This document shows positions 55,366 through 64,000 of a DNA stretch of 64,000 nt, piece by piece. How positions within the stretch are numbered: the first letter of the stretch is position 1; every line of letters begins with the position of its first letter. The notes beneath the pieces are model-generated. The model saw only the letters and a list, made by a program, of their open reading frames with translations. It searched no databases and was not told where the DNA came from. Made by a program: the position numbers and the translations under genes. Source of the DNA: Lederbergia citri (lineage in GTDB: Bacteria; Bacillota; Bacilli; Bacillales; Bacillaceae_C); NCBI RefSeq assembly GCF_018343625.1, contig NZ_JAGYPG010000004.1, positions 365,496 to 429,495 on the forward strand, read 5' to 3'.

Positions 55366-56401
55366 AATGAAACTTTTGGTAGGATCTAATCATTTTATCT
55401 AATTGTTCAAGTAGTTCTTCATATTCGATGATATCAGAAAGAATATGCATTAAATGAAAAGGTTGAAATTCATCTTCCACATCATTATTTTTAATTTCTT
55501 TTAAAAATGCGTTCATCAACTGTTCTCTGTCAAATATATTCTCGTTAAAAAGTTCTATATTTTGAGGGACTCTCCCCATAAATTTTTGAAGCAACTGCTC
55601 ATGATAGCTTAACAAATAATCAAGTCTTTCTCGAGTGTCGTTTTGTAAGGTACTCGGAAGTTCGAATAAAATGTTTTTATAACGTTGTTGCAGCTTTAAA
55701 ATTTCAAAGCTTTTTTGATTGACCTGAATCATCTGTCTGTAGATGACGAGCTTTCGAGCATTCGGATACTCGCTTTTTTTGAAATATCTTCTTTCTTCTT
55801 TATACATGGAATACAGAACATTAATACGGCCAATTCGCTCTTTAATTGTACCAAGTTCTTTTTTCAACAATCTATCTTCAGAAGCGAATCTTATTGAAAG
55901 ACGTATCCACTTAATAATATCTTCTGAAACCTCAGATATTCCTTGAAAAAGCTTCGTTTCGTATTTAGGCGGCAGAAAGATGAGATTGACCGTAAAAGAT
56001 GATAATATCCCAAGCAATATCGTTGCTGAGCGAACTACGGAAAACTGAAGAAAGTCTTCAGCAGGTGCAGACATTACCGCAATAATTGTTACAAGGGCAA
56101 GTCGGATTGCATTTTCCAATTTTAACTTCACCATGATGCCGATTGCGATTATTGCAGCAAAACCGATAATTAAAAAGTGATTTCCGAAAGAAAGTACGAA
56201 AATAATGGCAATGATTGCACCGATGATATTGCCTTGAACTTGTTCAAGTAATGTTAAGTAGGATCGATAAATGGTGGGTTGAATGGCAAAAACAGCTGCT
56301 ATTCCAGCGAAAACCGGCGTAGGTATATGGAAAAGCTCTGCAACATATAACGCTAAAATAATGGCTATCCCCGTTTTTAGCATGCGGGCACCAAGCTTCA
56401 T
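55352..56401 (-). CDS. ygaE: Aromatic acid exporter family membrane protein (YgaE, DUF939-like)
   Basis: The 349-residue protein has six membrane helices in residues 1-140 (LKTGIAIILALYVAELF, AIQPTIYRSYLTLLEQVQGN) and a cytoplasmic helical C-terminal domain of about 190 residues. This is the FUSC/aromatic acid exporter layout. The substrate is not known. Its order relative to gsaB matches B. subtilis. Confidence 0.87.
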   Translation of the reverse strand: MKLGARMLKTGIAIILALYVAELFHIPTPVFAGIAAVFAIQPTIYRSYLTLLEQVQGNIIGAIIAIIFVLSFGNHFLIIGFAAIIAIGIMVKLKLENAIRLALVTIIAVMSAPAEDFLQFSVVRSATILLGILSSFTVNLIFLPPKYETKLFQGISEVSEDIIKWIRLSIRFASEDRLLKKELGTIKERIGRINVLYSMYKEERRYFKKSEYPNARKLVIYRQMIQVNQKSFEILKLQQRYKNILFELPSTLQNDTRERLDYLLSYHEQLLQKFMGRVPQNIELFNENIFDREQLMNAFLKEIKNNDVEDEFQPFHLMHILSDIIEYEELLEQLDKMIRSYQKFHLKKL

Positions 56402-56495
56402 GGGTACTAATTCCTTTCCTTAAATCTATTTCATTCTTTGATGACTAACTTCAGCACCACCGGCGTCTGAACTTCCTATCCAATTATAAAAGGCA

Positions 56496-56529
56496 TGAAG
56501 TTTAGACGTCGATTAGCAAGGCACTTCTG
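56496..56529. repeat. Partial third copy of the interspersed repeat
   Basis: GAAGTTTAGACGTCGATTAGCAAGG is the reverse complement, with few changes, of the first 38 bases of copy 2 (55176 onward). Only this end is recognisable. It lies between ygaE and gsaB. Confidence 0.55.
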
Positions 56530-56536
56530 TTTTTTT

Positions 56537-57817
56537 TTATTGAAATGCATTTTCCACTGCTTGTATCGTTTGCACAATATCTTCTTCGGAATGTGCTGTA
56601 GTGATAAACCAAGCTTCATATTTAGACGGAGCAAGATTAATTCCTTGATTCAGCATCTTCTTGAAAAATGTTGCAAATAATTCTCCGTCTGTCGCTTCAG
56701 CCTGTTCATAATTAATGACTTTTTCCTTTGTAAAATAAATGGTCAATGCTCCTTTTAAACGATTAATGGTTATAGGAGCGTTATATTTTTTTGCTGCTTC
56801 TAAAATTCCTGTTTCCAGCATTGCTCCCAATTTATCGAGCCGCTCATATACTCCCGGCTCTTGAAGAACTTCAAGGCAAGCTATACCAGACAACATAGAA
56901 GCGGGATTTCCGGCCATCGTTCCTGCTTGATATGCTGGGCCAAGCGGAGCCACTTTTTCCATGATTTCACTACGGCCGCCATATGCACCTATCGGAAGAC
57001 CGCCGCCGATAATTTTTCCAAGGGCTGTTAAATCTGGTGTTACACCTAGTAGATTTTGGGCTCCACCATACATAAAACGAAAAGCAGTAATGACTTCATC
57101 AAAAATGAGAAGGGCGCCTTTATCATGAGTAATTTCTTTTACTTTTTCAAGATATCCTGAAAGTGGTTCGACAATTCCAAAATTCCCTACAATCGGTTCA
57201 GTTAATACAGCAGCAATTTCATTACCCCATTTATCCATTGCTTCCTTAAAGGGTTCGATATCATTGTAAGGTACTGTAATAACTTCCTTAGCAATACTTT
57301 CTGGTACTCCCGCAGAATCGGGCATGCCTAATTGTGAAGGACCAGAACCAGCAGCGACCAATACTAAATCGGAGTGTCCATGATAACATCCGGCAAATTT
57401 CAGGATTTTGTTTCTACCTGTATAAGCTCTTGCCACTCGAATAGTTGTCATTACAGCTTCTGTTCCAGAATTAACGAAACGTATTTTATCAAGTGAAGGA
57501 ATAGCTTCCTTAATCATTTTGGCAAATTTTACTTCATGTGGAGTTGGTGTTCCGTATAATACTCCCGTTTCGGCAGCTTTCTTTATTGCTGCTGTAATAT
57601 GAGGATGTGCATGACCCGTAATGATCGGGCCGTATGCAGCTAAATAATCTATATATTGATTTCCATCTACATCGTACAAATAAGCTCCTTTTGCTCTTTC
57701 CATCGTCACGGGAGAGCCCCCGCCTACTGCTTTATATGATCGAGAAGGACTATTAACACCTCCTACTATATGTTCCAGTGCTTCCTTATGTATTTTTTCA
57801 GAATGTGTAAAATTCAT
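56537..57817 (-). CDS. gsaB: Glutamate-1-semialdehyde 2,1-aminomutase
   Basis: The 426-residue protein is a class III aminotransferase with GGVNSPSRSYKAVGGGSP, NSGTEAVMTTIRVARAYTGR, DEVITAFR and the PLP lysine in LGKIIGGGLPIGAYGG. It converts glutamate 1-semialdehyde to 5-aminolevulinate for heme synthesis. It is at the gsaB position of B. subtilis, away from the hem operon, so it is probably the second copy. The ATG has AAAGGAGAGG upstream. Confidence 0.93.
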   Translation of the reverse strand: MNFTHSEKIHKEALEHIVGGVNSPSRSYKAVGGGSPVTMERAKGAYLYDVDGNQYIDYLAAYGPIITGHAHPHITAAIKKAAETGVLYGTPTPHEVKFAKMIKEAIPSLDKIRFVNSGTEAVMTTIRVARAYTGRNKILKFAGCYHGHSDLVLVAAGSGPSQLGMPDSAGVPESIAKEVITVPYNDIEPFKEAMDKWGNEIAAVLTEPIVGNFGIVEPLSGYLEKVKEITHDKGALLIFDEVITAFRFMYGGAQNLLGVTPDLTALGKIIGGGLPIGAYGGRSEIMEKVAPLGPAYQAGTMAGNPASMLSGIACLEVLQEPGVYERLDKLGAMLETGILEAAKKYNAPITINRLKGALTIYFTKEKVINYEQAEATDGELFATFFKKMLNQGINLAPSKYEAWFITTAHSEEDIVQTIQAVENAFQ

Positions 57818-57967
57818 ATTACTAGCCTCTCCTTTAACTTACGAGCTTCTACTTATTGTAGTCTTTCGGAGGCTTCTTCGCAATTATTGACATTACTCTT
57901 AAAAGCTTGGTCTGTTGGTCTATGTGTAAACTACTCAACGTAAAATAAATGGACAAGGAAGAGAGAG

Positions 57968-58390
57968 GTGATTTTTATTTGGTATATTATCTTTTTTGCG
58001 GTTATTATTTGCCTCCTCATGGCTTTGAGAATTTTGTTTATCCCAGATCGATTTAAATTTAAACAAGTGTCTTTTGAAAATTTTGTATTTCTTGGTTGCA
58101 CATATGCCGTCATCATGATTGGCTTTGGTCTTTTGTTTTTATTGCTTGAATTAAAAGGAATGCCGATTATTATTGATACTATAGTTACTCAAGAAAAGGA
58201 GTGGAATGAAAGGCTAACCACCTCTCTCTATTTAAGTGCCATTACACTTTTTTCCGTAGGATTCGGTGATGTCGTTCCTGTAGGAGTCGGGCGTTTGCTT
58301 GTCATGCTTGAAGCTCTCCTCGGATATACTATTCCTGCAGCCTTTGTTGTGCGTTCCTTTATTGAGTATGAGCCTCAAAGAAGGAAATAA
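57968..58390 (+). CDS. Two-helix potassium channel family protein
   Basis: The 140-residue protein has three membrane segments and a pore loop with the selectivity filter SVGFGD (in LYLSAITLFSVGFGDVVP), then a final helix. This is an ion-channel pore of the two-transmembrane type with an extra N-terminal helix. No regulatory domain follows. The start is GTG at 57968, eight bases after AAGGA. It is followed by the peroxiredoxin gene after 52 bases. It probably carries K+ or another monovalent cation. Confidence 0.8.
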   Translation: MIFIWYIIFFAVIICLLMALRILFIPDRFKFKQVSFENFVFLGCTYAVIMIGFGLLFLLLELKGMPIIIDTIVTQEKEWNERLTTSLYLSAITLFSVGFGDVVPVGVGRLLVMLEALLGYTIPAAFVVRSFIEYEPQRRK

Positions 58391-58442
58391 ATATAGGTAT
58401 CTGATACGCTAGATATAATAACTATGAGGGGGCAAACAAATC

Positions 58443-58913
58443 ATGACGATAAAAATAAACGATACAGCACCTGATTTTAGGCTCCCTGCAAGTAATGGCG
58501 GGGAAGTAAGGCTTAGTGAATTTCGTGAAAAAAAACATGTAATCTTATATTTTTATCCTAAGGATATGACTCCTGGTTGTACGACACAGGCTTGTGATTT
58601 CCGAGATTTTCATAAAGATTTTTCGGAATTGGATGTGGTCATTTTGGGTATAAGTCCGGATCCACTACTGAAACATGAAAAGTTTATAGAAAAGTATCAT
58701 TTGCCATTTCTATTACTTGTAGACGAAAATCATGAAGTGGCAGAAAAATACGGAGTATGGAAACTTAAAAAAATGTTTGGTAAAGAATTTATGGGAATTG
58801 AACGATCCACTTTCATTATTAATAAAGAAGGCATTCTTGTGAAAGAATGGAGAAAAGTAAAGGTAAAAGGCCATGTCGAGGAAGCTCTTCAGTATGTGAA
58901 AGAAGGACTTTAA
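58443..58913 (+). CDS. bcp: Thioredoxin-dependent thiol peroxidase (Bcp/peroxiredoxin Q)
   Basis: The 156-residue protein has the peroxiredoxin active site in TPGCTTQACDFRD, with the peroxidatic cysteine at GCTT and a second cysteine five residues on, as in 2-Cys Bcp proteins. RSTFIINKEG follows. It reduces organic and hydrogen peroxides with thioredoxin. It lies upstream of perR as in B. subtilis, where this gene is called ygaF. Confidence 0.92.
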   Translation: MTIKINDTAPDFRLPASNGGEVRLSEFREKKHVILYFYPKDMTPGCTTQACDFRDFHKDFSELDVVILGISPDPLLKHEKFIEKYHLPFLLLVDENHEVAEKYGVWKLKKMFGKEFMGIERSTFIINKEGILVKEWRKVKVKGHVEEALQYVKEGL

Positions 58914-59021
58914 TAAAAAATATGGCCTATTTCCTGCATATCTTGGCTGTTGTCCATTCTAAATGCCGCAGTCTGCATAATGTATATTAGGGCATACCTC
59001 CTCAATAGGAAAATAAATTGT

Positions 59022-59050
59022 GGGCTGTGAAATCACGGCCCTATTTTTTT
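59022..59050 (+). terminator. Terminator after bcp
   Basis: GGGCTGTGA pairs with TCACGGCCC (one G-U pair) and is followed by TATTTTTTT. Confidence 0.85.
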
Positions 59051-59157
59051 GTTAAAGAGCACACCATTTTTTAAAGCATTGTCTTATGTTAATTGAGAAT
59101 AATTTGAATGTTAATGATAATATATACATAAAGATTCTTTCAATGGAGGGAACCATT

Positions 59158-59703
59158 TTGAAAATCTATACTAAAACAGGCGATAAAGGAACGACATCAT
59201 TAGTTTACGGGGAGAGGGTATCCAAAAACGATATTCGGGTGGAGGCATACGGAACATGCGATGAAGCCAATTCGATGATTGGACTTGCTTTAAGTCATAT
59301 ATCTCATAACGAAAATCCGGAAATAAAAGAAGTGGCTTCATTTTTTCATAAAGTCCAAACTACTCTTTTTCATGTTGGTGCCGAATTATCTACACCAGCG
59401 GGAAAAGAAGTAAAATGGAAATTGCGAGAGGAAGATTTAGAGGAACTTGAGAAGGTAATTGATCAATGGGGCGAGGTATTGCCTCCATTAAAGAATTTTA
59501 TTCTTCCAGGAGGTCATCCTGCTGGAGCAGCTCTTCACTTAGCGAGAACCGTTGTCCGGAGAGCTGAAAGAATTACTGTCTCTATTGAAAATGTTAATCC
59601 CATGGTACTTTCTTATTTGAATCGACTTTCGGATTTCCTTTTTGTTGCAGCTCGATATATAAATCATAAGCTTAAAGTGGAAGAATTAAAGCTTCATGAA
59701 TGA
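59158..59703 (+). CDS. PduO-type cob(I)alamin adenosyltransferase
   Basis: The 181-residue protein has the PduO signature KIYTKTGDKGTTSLVYGERVSK, DEANSMIGLA and the C-terminal RRAERITVS and LNRLSDFLFVAARYIN. It transfers the adenosyl group of ATP to cob(I)alamin to make coenzyme B12. The start is TTG at 59158, after GGAGGG; the frame begins earlier at 59086 without a ribosome site. No cobalamin-dependent enzyme is nearby, and the gene does not usually lie here in B. subtilis. Confidence 0.9.
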   Translation: MKIYTKTGDKGTTSLVYGERVSKNDIRVEAYGTCDEANSMIGLALSHISHNENPEIKEVASFFHKVQTTLFHVGAELSTPAGKEVKWKLREEDLEELEKVIDQWGEVLPPLKNFILPGGHPAGAALHLARTVVRRAERITVSIENVNPMVLSYLNRLSDFLFVAARYINHKLKVEELKLHE

Positions 59704-59713
59704 TGCTAAATCA

Positions 59714-59742
59714 TTGACAAATAAACCAATTTATTAGTACAC
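59714..59742 (+). promoter_or_regulatory. Sigma-A promoter of perR
   Basis: TTGACA (59714) and TACACT (about 59738) are 18 bases apart, directly before the PerR box. Confidence 0.6.
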
Positions 59743-59745
59743 TAA

Positions 59746-59760
59746 TTATAAGTATTATAA
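59746..59760. promoter_or_regulatory. PerR box
   Basis: The 15 bases TTATAAGTATTATAA match the PerR consensus TTATAATNATTATAA at all but one defined position. It overlaps the perR transcription start region and points to autoregulation. Confidence 0.82.
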
Positions 59761-59800
59761 ATAGAGAATGAATTTTATTTTAGAAAAGAGGTGCATGGCG

Positions 59801-60238
59801 GTGTCAGACATTCAATTAAAAGAAGCAATCCATACATTGAAAGAGACGGGAGTCCGAATTACACCTCAACGTCATGCAATTTTGGAATATTTGATTCAGT
59901 CTATGTCTCATCCAACAGCAGATGAAATTTATAAATCACTTGAAGGTAAATTTCCAAACATGAGCGTTGCCACCGTTTATAACAACTTGCGTGTTTTTCG
60001 AGAAGCCGGACTTGTAAAGGAACTCACTTATGGAGACGCTTCTAGCCGATTTGATTTTGTAACATCCGACCATTATCATATTATCTGTGAAAATTGTGGT
60101 AAAATAGTCGATTTCCATTATCCGGGATTAGATGAAGTTGAACAACTCGCTTCCAGTGTCACCGGATTTAAAGTTGGACATCATCGCATGGAGATATATG
60201 GTATATGTCCTGAATGTGATAAAGGCGCAACTCACTAA
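59801..60238 (+). CDS. perR: Peroxide-responsive repressor PerR
   Basis: The 145-residue protein (GTG 59801, chosen by the AGAGGTG ribosome site) equals the B. subtilis PerR in length. It has the Fur-type helix-turn-helix (RITPQRHAILEYL, HPTADEIYKSL, SVATVYNNLRVFREAG) and both zinc pairs (CENCGK and CPECD). The histidines used for iron-catalysed oxidation lie in SDHYHIICENC and GHHRMEIYG. It represses oxidative-stress genes until peroxide oxidises its iron site. An upstream PerR box suggests it controls its own gene. Confidence 0.94.
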   Translation: MSDIQLKEAIHTLKETGVRITPQRHAILEYLIQSMSHPTADEIYKSLEGKFPNMSVATVYNNLRVFREAGLVKELTYGDASSRFDFVTSDHYHIICENCGKIVDFHYPGLDEVEQLASSVTGFKVGHHRMEIYGICPECDKGATH

Positions 60239-60242
60239 TAAT

Positions 60243-60287
60243 AAGAAAAAAGCAAGCAACCGGATGCGGTTGCTTGCTTTTTTCTTA
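60243..60287. terminator. Bidirectional terminator between perR and the DUF624 gene
   Basis: AAAAAAGCAAGCAACC and GGTTGCTTGCTTTTTT form a long perfect stem with a short loop between convergent genes. Confidence 0.93.
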
Positions 60288-60288
60288 T

Positions 60289-60894
60289 TCAGTGATCTGA
60301 AGCAAGGCCTTCTTCTCTCCTGAATTTACTATAGCAAATGATAAAAATAAGATAAGCTGTAAAGCTGAAAATGACCAAAGAGAATGCTGGAATAAGAATT
60401 AGAAGTGAGGCCATTGCCAATAAAATAAATATACAAACAATTGTGGATACAATGTAACGAATCGAAAAGAAAAACGAATTTTTTATAACTTGCCATAAAG
60501 TTAGACGATAATGAACCATCATCGGGAAAATATAAACCAATGTAAAAATGACGATTAATCCGATTAAAAACAATGCGGCAATTAAGAAAATATGTAGCTT
60601 TGGATTAAACGTATTAACTAGCATAAAATCCATATATAAGATACTTGCAAAAACAAAAAAGATTAGTCCGATTATAAAACTTTGCTTGAAATTTTCTTTA
60701 AAAAAACGGAAGAAAGGAATAAAAACAGTTGTATCTTTTTTCGTAATCCAATGGCGAATGACCGCAAACATTGCAGCTGTGGCCGGAAAAATCGTAATGA
60801 GCGGTAAACACATTAAAAACCATAATATATTTAATAAGAAGAAAAAAGATAAAACCTCTAAAATGCTGTATAATCTGCCATTAAAAAAATTCAT
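60289..60894 (-). CDS. DUF624 (YesL-like) membrane protein
   Basis: The 201-residue protein has about five membrane helices and the DUF624 start FFNGRLYSILEVLSFFFLLNILW with CLPLITIFPATAAMF. YesL-like proteins often accompany sugar transport genes, but this one lies in the core region. Its role is unknown. It is the second of two minus-strand genes after ygzB, 34 bases apart. Confidence 0.82.
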   Translation of the reverse strand: MNFFNGRLYSILEVLSFFFLLNILWFLMCLPLITIFPATAAMFAVIRHWITKKDTTVFIPFFRFFKENFKQSFIIGLIFFVFASILYMDFMLVNTFNPKLHIFLIAALFLIGLIVIFTLVYIFPMMVHYRLTLWQVIKNSFFFSIRYIVSTIVCIFILLAMASLLILIPAFSLVIFSFTAYLIFIICYSKFRREEGLASDH

Positions 60895-60928
60895 TTATCT
60901 CACCAATAATTTCTTATTCTTTAGATGA

Positions 60929-61288
60929 TTATTCCTTCTCAAATCTTTTTTTATTATATTTTTCATCAAATTCTTTTCCTTCTAAGTTAGGATCTACTGT
61001 AAGCGGCTCACGGCAATACATGCACATATCAACTCGTCCTAATATTTTTGTATGTTTGCCGCAATTTGGACAAACCACTTGCAATGCTTTAGTGGAAAGC
61101 ATTCCAATCCAAAAGTAAATGACCGTACTTGCGATAATAGACAACAGCCCTAAAAACATAAAAATGGTCATAATAATAATGTGATTTTTAAAGAAAATCC
61201 CAAAATACATAATGATAAAACCAATAAATACTAAAGATAATGCGAAACTTCGTATTTTATTAATTTTACTTGAATATTTTTTATTCAT
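60929..61288 (-). CDS. ygzB: YgzB family zinc-ribbon membrane protein
   Basis: The 119-residue protein has two membrane helices and then a zinc ribbon CPNCGKHTKILGRVDMCMYC, followed by an acidic tail. It matches YgzB. The gene is adjacent to perR in Bacillus. Function is unknown. Confidence 0.9.
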   Translation of the reverse strand: MNKKYSSKINKIRSFALSLVFIGFIIMYFGIFFKNHIIIMTIFMFLGLLSIIASTVIYFWIGMLSTKALQVVCPNCGKHTKILGRVDMCMYCREPLTVDPNLEGKEFDEKYNKKRFEKE

Positions 61289-61428
61289 CTTATAAGACCC
61301 TCCTGAAAATAAACTATATCATAATCGACTTAAAACATCTTACAATATTAAGGCGATTAATTGAACAAGCAGGAAATACTTAAATCACTGTCGAAAAGAA
61401 AAAGGAAAATGTTTTTGGAGGGTATACA

Positions 61429-62292
61429 ATGGAAGACATCTTGAGGCCAATATATCAAGAAAGAGCGAGCCAAGATAATACTTTAGGGATCATAAAAATA
61501 GAAAAAAAACATAAAGTAACTACTTTAACTGATATGTTCGATGTAATTTTATTAATGATTGTAAAAGAACAAAAACAACCCGTTTATATAAAACATTACC
61601 AATATGAAGGTAAAAAGGCTGCATTACATATTGTTAATGAGAAACAACTTCAAGAATGGTTGCTGCTTGGTTCGAATCGCCGAATTGTGGAATGGATATA
61701 TGAAGGAAAAGTATTATTTGATAGAAATGATTATATGGAAAAATTAAAAACGGAACTCCAAGAATTCCCTTTCTTTGGGAGGAAAATAAAAATCGGATTA
61801 GAATTTGCGAAATTAATAAGAAGATACATGGATGGAAAAGCCTTTTTTGAATCAGGTCAATATTTAGATGCATTTAATCATATCGTACATTCTCTTCATC
61901 ATTTAGGTAGGCTGTCTATTATTGAAGATGGCTTTCATCCTGAACTTACAGTTTGGAATCAGGTAAAGCATATTGAACCAGAAATTTTCAAACTATACGA
62001 GGAATTGATTAAAAGCGAAGAGCCGATTGAAAAAAGATTAGAACTTTTATTCCTTGCAAGTGAATTTTTAATATTTTCAAGGACTCCGGTTGGAGCAGCA
62101 CATCTACTAGAAGTTATGGAAACAAGGGATCAATGGAGTATGGACGAAATATCTGAACACCCTGAAATTGTCCATTACGGTGTGGATTTTAGTCTTTTGT
62201 TAGAATATTTAATTGAAAAGGATATTATTCAAGTTGTAGAGATCGAAACTAAAGGTCTAGGGTTATATCATAGATGCTATCGAGTAAAATAA
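61429..62292 (+). CDS. ygxA: YgxA nucleotidyltransferase-like protein
   Basis: The 287-residue protein matches YgxA: FDVILLMIVKEQKQPVYIKHY, DRNDYMEKLKTELQEFP and AKLIRRYMDGKAFFESGQYLDAFNHIVHSLHHLGRL. It is described as nucleotidyltransferase-like, with no proven reaction. It precedes the rRNA operon as in B. subtilis. Confidence 0.9.
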   Translation: MEDILRPIYQERASQDNTLGIIKIEKKHKVTTLTDMFDVILLMIVKEQKQPVYIKHYQYEGKKAALHIVNEKQLQEWLLLGSNRRIVEWIYEGKVLFDRNDYMEKLKTELQEFPFFGRKIKIGLEFAKLIRRYMDGKAFFESGQYLDAFNHIVHSLHHLGRLSIIEDGFHPELTVWNQVKHIEPEIFKLYEELIKSEEPIEKRLELLFLASEFLIFSRTPVGAAHLLEVMETRDQWSMDEISEHPEIVHYGVDFSLLLEYLIEKDIIQVVEIETKGLGLYHRCYRVK

Positions 62293-62324
62293 TAAGATGT
62301 TTATTCTTTTTTTTAAAATTTCTA

Positions 62325-62353
62325 TTGACGAGATTAAAGAAACTTGTTATATT
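62325..62353 (+). promoter_or_regulatory. rRNA operon promoter
   Basis: TTGACG (62325-62330) and TATATT (62348-62353) are 17 bases apart, followed by the rRNA leader with its typical TTTGAAAACTGAAC processing region near 62477. Confidence 0.7.
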
Positions 62354-62544
62354 AGTAAACGTCGCTGAAAGAGATACAAACAACTCGGTGAAAAGCGCCA
62401 AGAAAAAAATGATTGACTTTCGCTTCACTTGATGATAGTATTAAAAAGTCGCTGTCAGAAAGCGAGCGAGTTTGATCTTTGAAAACTGAACGAAACGAAC
62501 GTTAAATAATTTTTAATTGCATGACCAGCAAATGAGCTAACAAA

Positions 62545-64000
<1,456 letters not shown>

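Overview
The window comes from a low-GC, spore-forming member of the Bacillaceae. Its right-hand third (about 46.6-64 kb) follows the Bacillus subtilis order yfhD-yfhE-recX-yfhH-sspK-yfhP-mutY-fabL-sspE-ygaC-ygaD-ygaE-gsaB-bcp-perR-ygzB-ygxA-16S rRNA. It carries spore genes (sspE, sspK), the Bacillus-type enoyl reductase FabL and a Bacillus-like 16S rRNA cut by the window edge. The genus is not certain from what I can see.

Layout: (1) 1-10.5 kb is the end of a surface-polysaccharide region: a GT-D glycosyltransferase fragment, a polysaccharide deacetylase fused to leucine-rich repeats, two acyltransferases, a secreted beta-helix protein, a PLP decarboxylase/ATP-grasp pair, a phosphoesterase and a VanZ protein. 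(2) 10.8-12.8 kb holds an aquaporin and a nucleotidyltransferase on the minus strand. (3) 12.9-43.9 kb is a large carbohydrate-use locus. It has two LacI regulators, two GH116 enzymes, three GH172 (DUF2961) enzymes plus the decayed tail of a fourth, a large unassigned barrel-type protein, a CUT1 sugar importer without its own ATPase, a complete Opp-type importer with a YesM/YesN two-component system, a FucU-type mutarotase, a PfkB kinase, a KpsF/GutQ-type arabinose-5-phosphate isomerase, a G3E GTPase and a short-chain dehydrogenase. (4) 43.9-46.6 kb holds two DoxX genes (one broken by a stop codon), a Nudix hydrolase and a metallo-beta-lactamase-fold protein. (5) 46.6-64 kb is the conserved core described above.

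The best reading of region 3 is a locus for D-arabinofuranose-containing oligosaccharides, such as fragments of the arabinan of actinobacterial or mycobacterial cell walls. GH172 and GH116 are the families in which exo-acting D-arabinofuranosidases have been described. The mutarotase, the sugar kinase and the arabinose-5-phosphate isomerase would then form a short route from D-arabinose to D-arabinose 5-phosphate to D-ribulose 5-phosphate. None of the hydrolases has a visible signal peptide, so cleavage would be inside the cell after import. A fructofuranoside substrate (also known for GH172) is the main alternative. This is inference from gene content; no activity can be read directly from sequence.

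The LacI-GH116 intergenic region holds two perfect GTGCACGTGCAC palindromes 20 bp apart just upstream of the GH116 start, a strong candidate operator. I see no insertion sequence, prophage, CRISPR array or tRNA in the window.
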